Assembly: GCA_947594935.1 (NCBI GenBank)
Contig: CANQEM010000015.1
Coordinates: 1 to 40,860 of the forward strand
Source: an uncultured Clostridia bacterium
GTDB lineage: Bacteria > Bacillota > Clostridia > TANB77 > CAG-508
Direction of reading: 5' to 3'
Length of the DNA: 40,860 bases
The notes under the pieces were generated by a model. It saw only the letters and a list, made by a program, of their open reading frames with translations, made no database searches and had not been told where the DNA came from. The stretch's first letter is position 1; the number at the start of each line of letters is the position of its first letter. The translations under genes and the position numbers were made by a program. Positions 15,038-21,827 of this stretch are shown here, piece after piece.

Positions 15038-15433
15038 ATGCTAAAAACAATACGAATTGCGAAAAAAATTGGAGGGGGAGAGTCTGTATCAATTTTTGAT
15101 GCTGTTCACATGATTCCAGATGGAAACTACGATTTTAAGTGGTTAGGATACAGATTAGACTCGAACCGGAACTGCAACATGTATATGTTGTATGAAGGAC
15201 ATTTTTACAAGGTGTTAACGTGGTTCCCGGATGTACACGAATATGTTTTTCGTGTTGAGGAAGTGCCGAACTACCTGGATCAGACAGAGCCGTTATCTGA
15301 GTATCAGTATGTGGTTGATGTCTATAAGCATGGTCAGCGGTATCAGTACTTTTTCAAGCCTTCGGAATTTCAGTTGGCACAGCAGGCTTTCTCAAATATG
15401 AGGGAGAGCTCACAATTGTATAATATTTTTTAG
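15038..15433 (+). CDS. Orphan protein of atypical base composition
   Basis: 131 aa, no recognised family. Starts at ATG 15038 after a good ribosome site. No signal peptide or membrane helix; rich in aromatic residues (F-K-W-L-G-Y, M-Y-M-L-Y-E-G-H-F-Y, Y-Q-Y-F-F). GC content is clearly higher than that of its neighbours (roughly 43% against 30%), with GAA/GAG, CAG and CTG usage unlike them. It has the only two CGG codons decoded in an uninterrupted gene of this window (15167-15169 and 15338-15340). It has its own promoter and a following hairpin. These signs suggest recent horizontal acquisition. Function unknown. Confidence 0.75.
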   Translation: MLKTIRIAKKIGGGESVSIFDAVHMIPDGNYDFKWLGYRLDSNRNCNMYMLYEGHFYKVLTWFPDVHEYVFRVEEVPNYLDQTEPLSEYQYVVDVYKHGQRYQYFFKPSEFQLAQQAFSNMRESSQLYNIF

Positions 15434-15442
15434 CATGAACGC

Positions 15443-15492
15443 GAGAGAGTCCAAAGTTTGGGCTCTCTCAAAATTTATATGTATAAATTTTG
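15443..15492 (+). terminator. Hairpin after the orphan gene
   Basis: 10-bp stem GAGAGAGTCC / GGGCTCTCTC (15443-15452, 15460-15469, one G-U pair). It is followed by an AAATTTATA/TATAAATTT inverted repeat (about 15472-15491) rather than a clean T-run, so it may be a weak terminator. Confidence 0.5.
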
Positions 15493-15544
15493 AAAAAATG
15501 GAAAAAATATTATTGAATTCAAAAACTAGAAAGGAATGGTTATA

Positions 15545-15733
15545 ATGGCAGATTTAAATCAAATGGAGTTACAACATCTACGACATTTAATTGGTGCGCA
15601 TGAAACTGCTTATCAAAAGTTGAATGCGTATTCAGCACAAGCGGTTGATCCGCAAATCAAGCAAGTATTTACTAAATCAGCACAGGATGCGTTGAACACA
15701 AAACAAAAGCTAATGACATTTTTAAACAATTAA
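15545..15733 (+). CDS. CotF-like small spore coat protein
   Basis: The chosen start is ATG 15545 (62 aa), because AAGGA directly abuts the ATG at 15536 but has about 9 nt spacing to 15545. The sequence M-E-L-Q-H-L-R-H-L-I-G-A-H-E-T-A-Y-Q-K-L and D-P-Q-I-K-Q-V-F is typical of the small helical ferritin-like spore coat proteins of Clostridia. It is paired with a second CotF-like gene 19 nt downstream; tandem pairs of a short and a longer member are common. Role inferred from family: coat component or sporulation protein. Confidence 0.75.
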   Translation: MADLNQMELQHLRHLIGAHETAYQKLNAYSAQAVDPQIKQVFTKSAQDALNTKQKLMTFLNN

Positions 15734-15752
15734 AGGAAAGGATTGAATAGAT

Positions 15753-15995
15753 ATGGATGAAAAAACGATGGTTAATGATATTTTGGCAAGTGTTAAGTCT
15801 GATTTAACAGCTTATCAAACTGCAATTTCAGAGGCAGAAAATATGAATTTAAGGCAGACTTTTCAACAGATTCGCAATAATGATGAAAGCTTTCAATATG
15901 AGTTATTTAGAATTGCGCAGGCAAAAGGATATTATGTTCCTGCACAAAAAGCGACAGTTACAGAGATAAATACAGTAAAAAGTGATTTAAGCTAA
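15753..15995 (+). CDS. CotF family spore coat protein
   Basis: 80 aa, helical. N-L-R-Q-T-F-Q-Q-I-R-N-N-D-E and A-Q-A-K-G-Y-Y-V-P-A-Q-K-A (about 32-45 and 57-69) are the hallmark stretches of the coat protein F family. GGAAAGGA precedes the ATG. It is cotranscribed with the preceding short gene and ends at a strong terminator. I see no convincing sporulation sigma-factor promoter upstream of the pair. Confidence 0.8.
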   Translation: MDEKTMVNDILASVKSDLTAYQTAISEAENMNLRQTFQQIRNNDESFQYELFRIAQAKGYYVPAQKATVTEINTVKSDLS

Positions 15996-15999
15996 AAAT

Positions 16000-16026
16000 A
16001 ACCCCCATGTGGGGGTTGATTTTTTA
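16000..16026 (+). terminator. Terminator after the CotF pair
   Basis: AACCCCCA / TGGGGGTT stem followed by GATTTTTT. It separates the pair from the convergent prfA. Confidence 0.85.
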
Positions 16027-17082
16027 TTCTTCGCCTTGTAATTTTTCTGCTCTGTCTGCTGCAATTAAATTATCTATCATTTCATCAAGGTCTCCATTTA
16101 AAAAGTTTTCCATTTGATATATGCTCATGCCTATTCTATGGTCTGTTATTCTTCCTTGTGGGTAGTTATATGTTCTTATTTTTTCACTTCTATCACCTGA
16201 GCCTACTTGTGATTTCCTTGCATTTGCTACTTCACTATCTTGTTTTTGTTTTTCAATTTCATATAATTTTGTTCTAAGCATTTTCATGGCATTGTCACGG
16301 TTTTGGAATTGTGACCTTTCTGTTTGGCATTCTACTACTATTCCTGTTGGTTCATGTATTAGTCTTACTGCTGATGAGGTTTTGTTGATGTGCTGACCAC
16401 CTGCCCCAGATGAACGGAATACTTCCATTTTTATATCTGATGGGTTGATTTCGATTTCTACGTCTTCTACTACTGGTAATACTGCAACAGTTGCTGTTGA
16501 TGTGTGTATTCTTCCACTACTTTCTGTGTCTGGAACTCTTTGTACTCTGTGTACTCCGCTTTCAAATTTTAGTCTACTATATACGCCTTTTCCTGTGACC
16601 ATGAAGGTGATTTCTTTATAGCCACCTAGTTCTGTTTCATTTTCGTTTAATATTTCTAATTTCCAATTTTTTCTTTCTGCATACATTGTGTACATTCTGA
16701 ATAGTGTTCCTGCAAATAGTGCCGCTTCTTCTCCCCCAGCTCCTGCTCTGATTTCACATATAATGTTTTTGTCATCATCTGGGTCTTTTGGTATTAACAA
16801 AATTTTTAGTTCTTCTTCGATTTCTGGTAACTTTTCTTTTGATTCATAAAACTCTGCTTCTGCTAATTCTTTTAGTTCTGGGTCTTGTAGCATTTCTTTG
16901 GCTTCTTCCATTGATTGTTTTACTTTTTTATATTCTCTATATTTTATTACTACTTCTTCTATGCTGGCATGTTCTTTCATCAATTTTTGCCATTCTGCTT
17001 GATTGCTAATAACTGCCGGGTCACTTATCATTTTTGTTAATTCTTCATATCGTTTTTCTACAATTTCTAATTTGTCAAACAT
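16024..17082 (-). CDS. prfA: Peptide chain release factor 1
   Basis: Recognises UAA and UAG and triggers peptide release. The 352 aa are full length. G-G-Q-H-I-N-K (near residue 228) is the catalytic GGQ loop. [14 protein letters not shown] contains the stop-codon-recognising P-x-T (P-D-T here). The usual upstream methyltransferase gene prmC is not adjacent. The presence of RF1 fits the use of TAG stops in this genome, so the TAG in htrA should terminate unless frameshifted. Confidence 0.97.
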   Translation of the reverse strand: MFDKLEIVEKRYEELTKMISDPAVISNQAEWQKLMKEHASIEEVVIKYREYKKVKQSMEEAKEMLQDPELKELAEAEFYESKEKLPEIEEELKILLIPKDPDDDKNIICEIRAGAGGEEAALFAGTLFRMYTMYAERKNWKLEILNENETELGGYKEITFMVTGKGVYSRLKFESGVHRVQRVPDTESSGRIHTSTATVAVLPVVEDVEIEINPSDIKMEVFRSSGAGGQHINKTSSAVRLIHEPTGIVVECQTERSQFQNRDNAMKMLRTKLYEIEKQKQDSEVANARKSQVGSGDRSEKIRTYNYPQGRITDHRIGMSIYQMENFLNGDLDEMIDNLIAADRAEKLQGEE

Positions 17083-17200
17083 AGTATTCTCCTTCTTATT
17101 TATTTTATGTTTCTATTTTACTGCATTTGAGCGGTTTTGTCAAGCTTCCTTTATTTTGAAATTTTGGATAAATTTTTTTGAAAAAAATGTAGTATTATGC

Positions 17201-17229
17201 TTGATTTTAGTTTTTTGGTATGCTACAAT
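17201..17229 (+). promoter_or_regulatory. Sigma-A promoter of the surface-protein gene
   Basis: TTGATT (17201-17206), 17-bp spacer, TACAAT (17224-17229), about 42 nt upstream of the ATG at 17272. Confidence 0.55.
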
Positions 17230-17271
17230 AAATTTGTATTATTATATTTACACAAGAAAAGAGGAATTTTT

Positions 17272-18456
17272 ATGTTTAAAAAGCTATTTTTATCAATCTT
17301 TGTAATGATTTTTATTGTTTCTTTGTGTTGCAGTCATTATGTTTTGGCGGCTGATATAACACAAGAATCTATCACTGCATCTTTGAAAAAATTGGAATCT
17401 GATGAAATCAATGAAGCAAAATGTACTTTTGATGTTACAGAGGATATAATTACAGTTAAGCAAAATGGAAAAAGTTGTAATATGTCTTATGTTTTAGATG
17501 AAAGTCCTACTTTTACAGTTACAATTCCTATTCAAAAATCTATGACTTATGAAGAATATAGTGAAACAACTTCTGCTTTCTCTCTTGCTCCAATGTATGG
17601 ATATTTAGCTGTAACTAATATTGGCGGAGTGGACTTTAAAGATTCAAGTGGTTATTTTATAATGCAATATTTTGCAACTGCATTAGCATCTGCTGGCAGT
17701 GGTTCTCAAAGTCCTACTATTGATGAAGAAAATTTTGATCCAATCGCTTATTTAAAAGAACTTTATAAGGAAGATGTAACATTTAATGATAAAACTTCTG
17801 GTATTGATTCTTTTGAATATACTATTGGAATTCAAGATGTTCAAACAGATTCTTGCAATATTGTTAGTACTTTAAAAATGAATCTTGAAGCTGATTATTC
17901 AAAACTAATAGATTATGGCACTCCATCTTCTGGTATTACAAAGGATAATGCTGATTATGTAGTAGATTTGAAAGTTGGCCAAAAATGTATTATTAAAAGT
18001 AGTAAATCTTTTGGTTATTCATTCTATGATTATAATCTTGATGTTTTAGATGATAGACCAGATAATTCTACTCTTGAAGTTGTTGCAGAAAGTGCTGGAA
18101 CTTCAAGTATCACTTTAATTTTCGGAACAACTTCTACTAGTCAAGTTAATAAAACTGTTTTCTTTAATATTACTGAAAATGATGGCGATGATGAGTTAGA
18201 ACCTGTAACTTTAACAGTTGAAGCTCCTGCAACAGTTGATGGTGGTGACGGCGGTAGCGGAAGTGGCGATGGTGGAGCTGGATCAGGTCAAGGTGAAGAA
18301 GAACCACCAAAAACTCCTGACACACAAGAGGAAACTCCTACAAGAATTTTACCTCCTGCTGGTGCAGATGTTGTAGTTTATGTTTTAGTTGGACTAAGTT
18401 TGGTTTCTATAATCGTTTTAGTAATTAAATTAAAACAATATAAAGATGTAAAATAA
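17272..18456 (+). CDS. Secreted surface protein with LPxAG-like C-terminal anchor
   Basis: Starts at ATG 17272 (394 aa), after GAGGA. Signal peptide at residues 1-25 (F-L-S-I-F-V-M-I-F-I-V-S-L, cleavage near Y-V-L-A-A). The mature part is about 300 residues with beta-type repeats; a T-V-F-F-N-I-T ending suggests an Ig/cadherin-like fold, not recognised further. A Gly/Ser/Asp linker (about 320-340) and a Pro/Glu/Thr stretch lead to L-P-P-A-G-A-D, a hydrophobic helix V-V-V-Y-V-L-V-G-L-S-L-V-S-I-I-V-L-V-I and a K-L-K-Q-Y-K-D-V-K tail. That layout is a sortase signal with LPPAG in place of LPxTG. No sortase in the window. Function unknown. Confidence 0.8.
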   Translation: MFKKLFLSIFVMIFIVSLCCSHYVLAADITQESITASLKKLESDEINEAKCTFDVTEDIITVKQNGKSCNMSYVLDESPTFTVTIPIQKSMTYEEYSETTSAFSLAPMYGYLAVTNIGGVDFKDSSGYFIMQYFATALASAGSGSQSPTIDEENFDPIAYLKELYKEDVTFNDKTSGIDSFEYTIGIQDVQTDSCNIVSTLKMNLEADYSKLIDYGTPSSGITKDNADYVVDLKVGQKCIIKSSKSFGYSFYDYNLDVLDDRPDNSTLEVVAESAGTSSITLIFGTTSTSQVNKTVFFNITENDGDDELEPVTLTVEAPATVDGGDGGSGSGDGGAGSGQGEEEPPKTPDTQEETPTRILPPAGADVVVYVLVGLSLVSIIVLVIKLKQYKDVK

Positions 18457-18485
18457 GAACATTGTTGTTTCATAATAAAAAAATT

Positions 18486-18522
18486 AGCTGTTAGATTTCT
18501 AACAGCTGTTTTTTTATTTTTT
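18486..18522 (+). terminator. Terminator after the surface-protein gene
   Basis: AGCTGTTAGA / TCTAACAGCT stem, then GTTTTTTTATTTT. Its T-run overlaps the 3' end of the convergent TSCPD gene. Confidence 0.85.
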
Positions 18523-18774
18523 TGATTCTTCATAGGCTTGTCTTACTGCTTTGGCTAATTGGTCTGCACATGATGTGCCTCGTCCTCCGCAATCAATTCC
18601 ACCTATCTTTTCTTCTATTTCTTCTACTGTTAAGCCTTCTACAAGCCTAGATAATGCTTGTAAATTTCCTGGACAACCTCCACCTAAAAATCTTACATTT
18701 GTTACTACATTACCTTCTAATGTAAATTCAATGACTTGTGAGCATGTGTTATGTGTTTTAAAACTATATTTCAT
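18514..18774 (-). CDS. TSCPD domain protein (TIGR03905-like)
   Basis: The start is placed at ATG 18774 (86 aa), because AAAGG abuts the upstream ATG at 18783. The protein has G-G-G-C34-P-G-N, L-S-R-L-V-E-G, and G-I-D-C62-G-G-R-G-T-S-C69-A-D-Q-L, the conserved Cys pattern of this small family, which is related to the C-terminal region of some ribonucleotide reductases. C11 is a further candidate ligand. Probably metal binding; no biochemical role is established. Confidence 0.9.
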   Translation of the reverse strand: MKYSFKTHNTCSQVIEFTLEGNVVTNVRFLGGGCPGNLQALSRLVEGLTVEEIEEKIGGIDCGGRGTSCADQLAKAVRQAYEESKK

Positions 18775-18850
18775 GTTATTCATCCTTTCTTTATTTTTTA
18801 GGTTTACCCTATTTTTATTTTACACTTTTATTTTTGTTTGTCAATATTTT

Positions 18851-19744
18851 TTACTTTTTTCCGAGTATTATATTGATTTTTTTGCTTATTTTTCCTCTTG
18901 CTATTTCTAAAATTACTTCATCTCCTGGCTTTTTTGTGTAAATATATTCTCGTAAATCGTTCATTGTGTTTAATTCATTTCCGTCTATTGATAAAATGAT
19001 GTCCTTTTCCTTTAATTCTGTTTTATCTGTTGGACCATTTGGTGTGATTTGTGCTACATATATGCCTTTTTCAAAATTAACATTACCGTCTAAATATGGT
19101 ATGACTTGCTTATCATAAGCATAAATTCCTATTGTTGGTTGCTCATAATTACCTGTTTCTTCATAATTTTTAATAATATTTTTTACTACATTTATAGGTA
19201 TTGCGAAGCCTATTCCTTCTGCTGTTGTTATTTTTACTGTGTTTATTCCAATTACTTCGCCTTTTGGTGTAATTAGCGGTCCCCCGCTGTTACCTGGGTT
19301 GATTGTTGCGTCTGTTTGTATTAAGTCTGACATGTATGATTTATTATTTTCTTCTTCTATTTTTATGCTTCGGTTTTTTGCGCTTATAATTCCTGATGTT
19401 ACTGTTCGCCTAAATTCAAAGCCTATTGGGTTACCTATGGCATACACTGTTTCACCTACGCGTATTTTGCTGGAATCGCCTAGTGTTGCATAGTTTAAAT
19501 TTTTTGCATTTATTTTGGTAAGTGATAAATCTAAGTCTTGGTCGCTCCACTCCACTGTTCCTTCATAGTTTTGACCATTTTCTAAGGTGATATAGCATTT
19601 GCTATATTTACTGCCTGTTACATGTTCATTGCTTAAAATATAACCATTTTCTGTTACTATAACTCCTGTTCCTAAGCCTAGTTCTGATTCATTGCTGATT
19701 GATAGAATTGAATTTCCAGCATTTTTTAATTTCGATATTCCCAC
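18851..19744 (-). CDS. htrA: HtrA/DegP serine protease and PDZ portion, downstream of a frameshift
   Basis: This frame carries the protease (about 1-185) and one PDZ domain (about 200-290). Triad residues by family position are H41 (S-N-E-H-V), D72 (L-D-L-S-L-T-K) and S153 (G-N-S-G-G-P); all are present, so the enzyme should be active if made. The frame opens at a GTG with no ribosome site, 4 nt beyond the stop of the frame encoding the membrane anchor. Joining the two by skipping one C gives V-I-E-K-T-T-G-S-I-V-G-I-S, matching the V-x-E-K-V-x-P-S-V-V-G-I core of HtrA with no gap. So this is one gene in two frames: by lesion, by frameshifting, or by stop-restart. Confidence 0.88.
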   Translation of the reverse strand: MGISKLKNAGNSILSISNESELGLGTGVIVTENGYILSNEHVTGSKYSKCYITLENGQNYEGTVEWSDQDLDLSLTKINAKNLNYATLGDSSKIRVGETVYAIGNPIGFEFRRTVTSGIISAKNRSIKIEEENNKSYMSDLIQTDATINPGNSGGPLITPKGEVIGINTVKITTAEGIGFAIPINVVKNIIKNYEETGNYEQPTIGIYAYDKQVIPYLDGNVNFEKGIYVAQITPNGPTDKTELKEKDIILSIDGNELNTMNDLREYIYTKKPGDEVILEIARGKISKKINIILGKK

Positions 19745-19748
19745 TATG

Positions 19749-19988
19749 CTACCGCGTTGTTTTTTCTATTACATCTGCTACTAATTGGTTGTTTTCTTCT
19801 GCATTTTCTACAGTTTCTTCATATTCTGTGGAAGATAGTTTTGTTGTTTCATATTCTATTGGTTCAATTTTGATTTGACTATATGTTGTGTAAAGATAGA
19901 ATGCACTTATCCATACTAAGATTAAAATAATTGATATTATTGCGATTTTCTTTTTTGGGTCTGTTCTTTTTCTTCTTCTACTTTTCAT
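19749..19988 (-). CDS. htrA: HtrA N-terminal membrane anchor, upstream of a frameshift
   Basis: 79 aa starting M-K-S-R-R-R-K-R-T-D-P-K-K-K with one membrane helix (I-A-I-I-S-I-I-L-I-L-V-W-I-S-A-F-Y-L, 15-32), an extracytoplasmic acidic linker and the first strand of the protease domain (V-A-D-V-I-E-K-T-T). It ends ACG CGG TAG (19757-19749). AGGTGTTTCC precedes the ATG. The layout is that of membrane-anchored HtrA proteins of Firmicutes; alone it would be only an anchor. CGG is otherwise absent from native genes here. Confidence 0.85.
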   Translation of the reverse strand: MKSRRRKRTDPKKKIAIISIILILVWISAFYLYTTYSQIKIEPIEYETTKLSSTEYEETVENAEENNQLVADVIEKTTR

Positions 19989-20027
19989 GGAAACACCTCT
20001 TTTTTAGTATTTCCACTTTTTATTGTT

Positions 20028-21686
20028 TTAATCTTTTGCTTCTTGATATCTTTTTATTTTTTGAGTTGTTGTTTTGGCAAATGGTGTGGTTGTTATGATG
20101 ATTTTTTTAATATGTTTATATATTGGTAAGTTCTGATTTATTTTTTTGATTTCTTGCCAAATGATTTTTTCATATTCATTTTCTTCTTTTTTTCCAAAAG
20201 TTTGCTCAATTGTTTCTTTATCATATACGATTTTGGCACATAACATAGTGTCTGTATTGTTTTCTTTCCTTTGATATACTAGGCTTTCTGATATGTATGG
20301 AATTTTATTTATTAAAAATTCAATTTCTTGTGGATATACGTTTTTTCCATTTTGCAATACGATAATGTCTTTTTTTCTTCCTGTTACATATAGGAAATTG
20401 TCTTTATCTAAATATCCATAGTCCCCGGTGCTAAACCATCCTTTTTTTAATACTTTTTTTGTTTCTTTTTCATTTTCGTAATATCCTAGCATTACACTCG
20501 GACCTTTTACGACAATTTCGCCAATTCCTTCTTCATTTTTATTTTCAATTTTTACTTGCAAATTGTCTAATACTAGTCCTACTGAACCTGGTCGTTTTTG
20601 ATGGTCTGTTTCTGCGGAAATAACTGGTGAGGTTTCTGTTAGTCCATATCCTTGTATAAGCTCTATCCCTAAGTTGTTATAGCCTATAATTGTGTTTTTG
20701 TCCATTGGAGCTGCTCCATATAGTACAACACGTAAATTACCTCCAAAGTTTTGTAGAACTTCTTTAAATAATAGCTTTCTTATATCAATTTTTACTTTTA
20801 ATAACGCGTTTGATATTTTTGTGACCCTATTTATTAGTTTCGTTTTTCCTTTGTCTGCTATTGCTTTTTGAATTTTTTTATACATTGTTTCTAGTATAAG
20901 TGGAACTGCTACAAACACTGATACTTTGTATTCTTGCAAGTTCTTTTGAATATATTTTAGTCCATCACAAAAGGCAACTGTTGAACCCCAATAAAAGCCA
21001 AATAGAAATGTTATTGTGCATTCAAAAGTGTGGTGCATTGGTAAAAATGATAATAATACATCTTGTGGATATAGTTTTACATATCTTCCTATTGCTAAGA
21101 TGTTTGAACATATATTGTATTGTGATAGCATAACTGCTTTTGGTTCACTTGTTGTTCCTGATGTAAATAGCATTATTGACATTTTTTTGCTGTCTAATTT
21201 TATTTCGTCATAATGGTTGTATCCCATTTCTATTAGGTTTTTCCCTACTTCTATTAGTTGTTTGAATTCTTTTAAGTCCATATTTATTGCTGTTTTTATT
21301 ATATTTTCTTTTTTCTTTAATAGTTTTTCTACAAATTCTTTATGAGCATTTTCGTATATTATTGCTGTTGCTCCGCTTCTTTTTACTAAATTAGCTAACT
21401 CTTTTTCTGGCAAAGCTCTGTCTATTGGCACTACACACATATTCCCAGTTGTTATTGCTAAATAGCTGACACACCATTCATATCTGTTGCTTCCTATTAA
21501 AATGATTTTTTGATTTTCTAATTTTAAGTGTAACAATGCAGTTGACATTGCTTTTATGTCATTTTTAAATTCTTTATATTTTATATCAACATATTCAGGT
21601 TTTTTTACATCTTTTTTAAACTTATACACAATGTGGTCTGGGTTCCCTCTTTCTGCGATGTCTATAAGTTGTTTAAAGTTTTCCAT
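20028..21686 (-). CDS. AMP-forming acyl-CoA synthetase (long-chain fatty acid-CoA ligase type)
   Basis: Activates a carboxylate to acyl-adenylate and acyl-CoA. The 552-aa protein has P-loop L-F-T-S-G-T-T-S-E-P-K-A-V-M-L-S (about 173-188), Y-G-L-T-E-T-S-P (about 336-343), G-W-F-S-T-G-D-Y-G (about 410) and G-R-K-K-D-I-I-V (about 430); the C-terminal subdomain is present. It is transcribed divergently from the NRPS with a 141-nt gap holding both promoters, which suggests it may supply the acyl group for the NRPS condensation domain. It could equally be a housekeeping ligase. Confidence 0.9.
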   Translation of the reverse strand: MENFKQLIDIAERGNPDHIVYKFKKDVKKPEYVDIKYKEFKNDIKAMSTALLHLKLENQKIILIGSNRYEWCVSYLAITTGNMCVVPIDRALPEKELANLVKRSGATAIIYENAHKEFVEKLLKKKENIIKTAINMDLKEFKQLIEVGKNLIEMGYNHYDEIKLDSKKMSIMLFTSGTTSEPKAVMLSQYNICSNILAIGRYVKLYPQDVLLSFLPMHHTFECTITFLFGFYWGSTVAFCDGLKYIQKNLQEYKVSVFVAVPLILETMYKKIQKAIADKGKTKLINRVTKISNALLKVKIDIRKLLFKEVLQNFGGNLRVVLYGAAPMDKNTIIGYNNLGIELIQGYGLTETSPVISAETDHQKRPGSVGLVLDNLQVKIENKNEEGIGEIVVKGPSVMLGYYENEKETKKVLKKGWFSTGDYGYLDKDNFLYVTGRKKDIIVLQNGKNVYPQEIEFLINKIPYISESLVYQRKENNTDTMLCAKIVYDKETIEQTFGKKEENEYEKIIWQEIKKINQNLPIYKHIKKIIITTTPFAKTTTQKIKRYQEAKD

Positions 21687-21723
21687 TTAACATCCTTCCC
21701 TTCGGAACATTTTATATGAATTT

Positions 21724-21752
21724 ATTCTATACTAATATATATTTTTTTTCAA
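21724..21752 (-). promoter_or_regulatory. Sigma-A promoter of the acyl-CoA synthetase gene
   Basis: Minus strand: TTGAAA (21752-21747), 17-bp spacer, TAGAAT (21729-21724). Confidence 0.55.
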
Positions 21753-21760
21753 CATTTTTC

Positions 21761-21789
21761 TTGCTTTTTTTTCAATATATCTATATAAT
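21761..21789 (+). promoter_or_regulatory. Sigma-A promoter of the NRPS operon
   Basis: TTGCTT (21761-21766), 17-bp spacer, TATAAT (21784-21789), about 38 nt before the NRPS start. Confidence 0.65.
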
Positions 21790-21827
21790 GATGTTAGTTT
21801 AAATAGATGAAAAAAGGTGGTTTTGAG

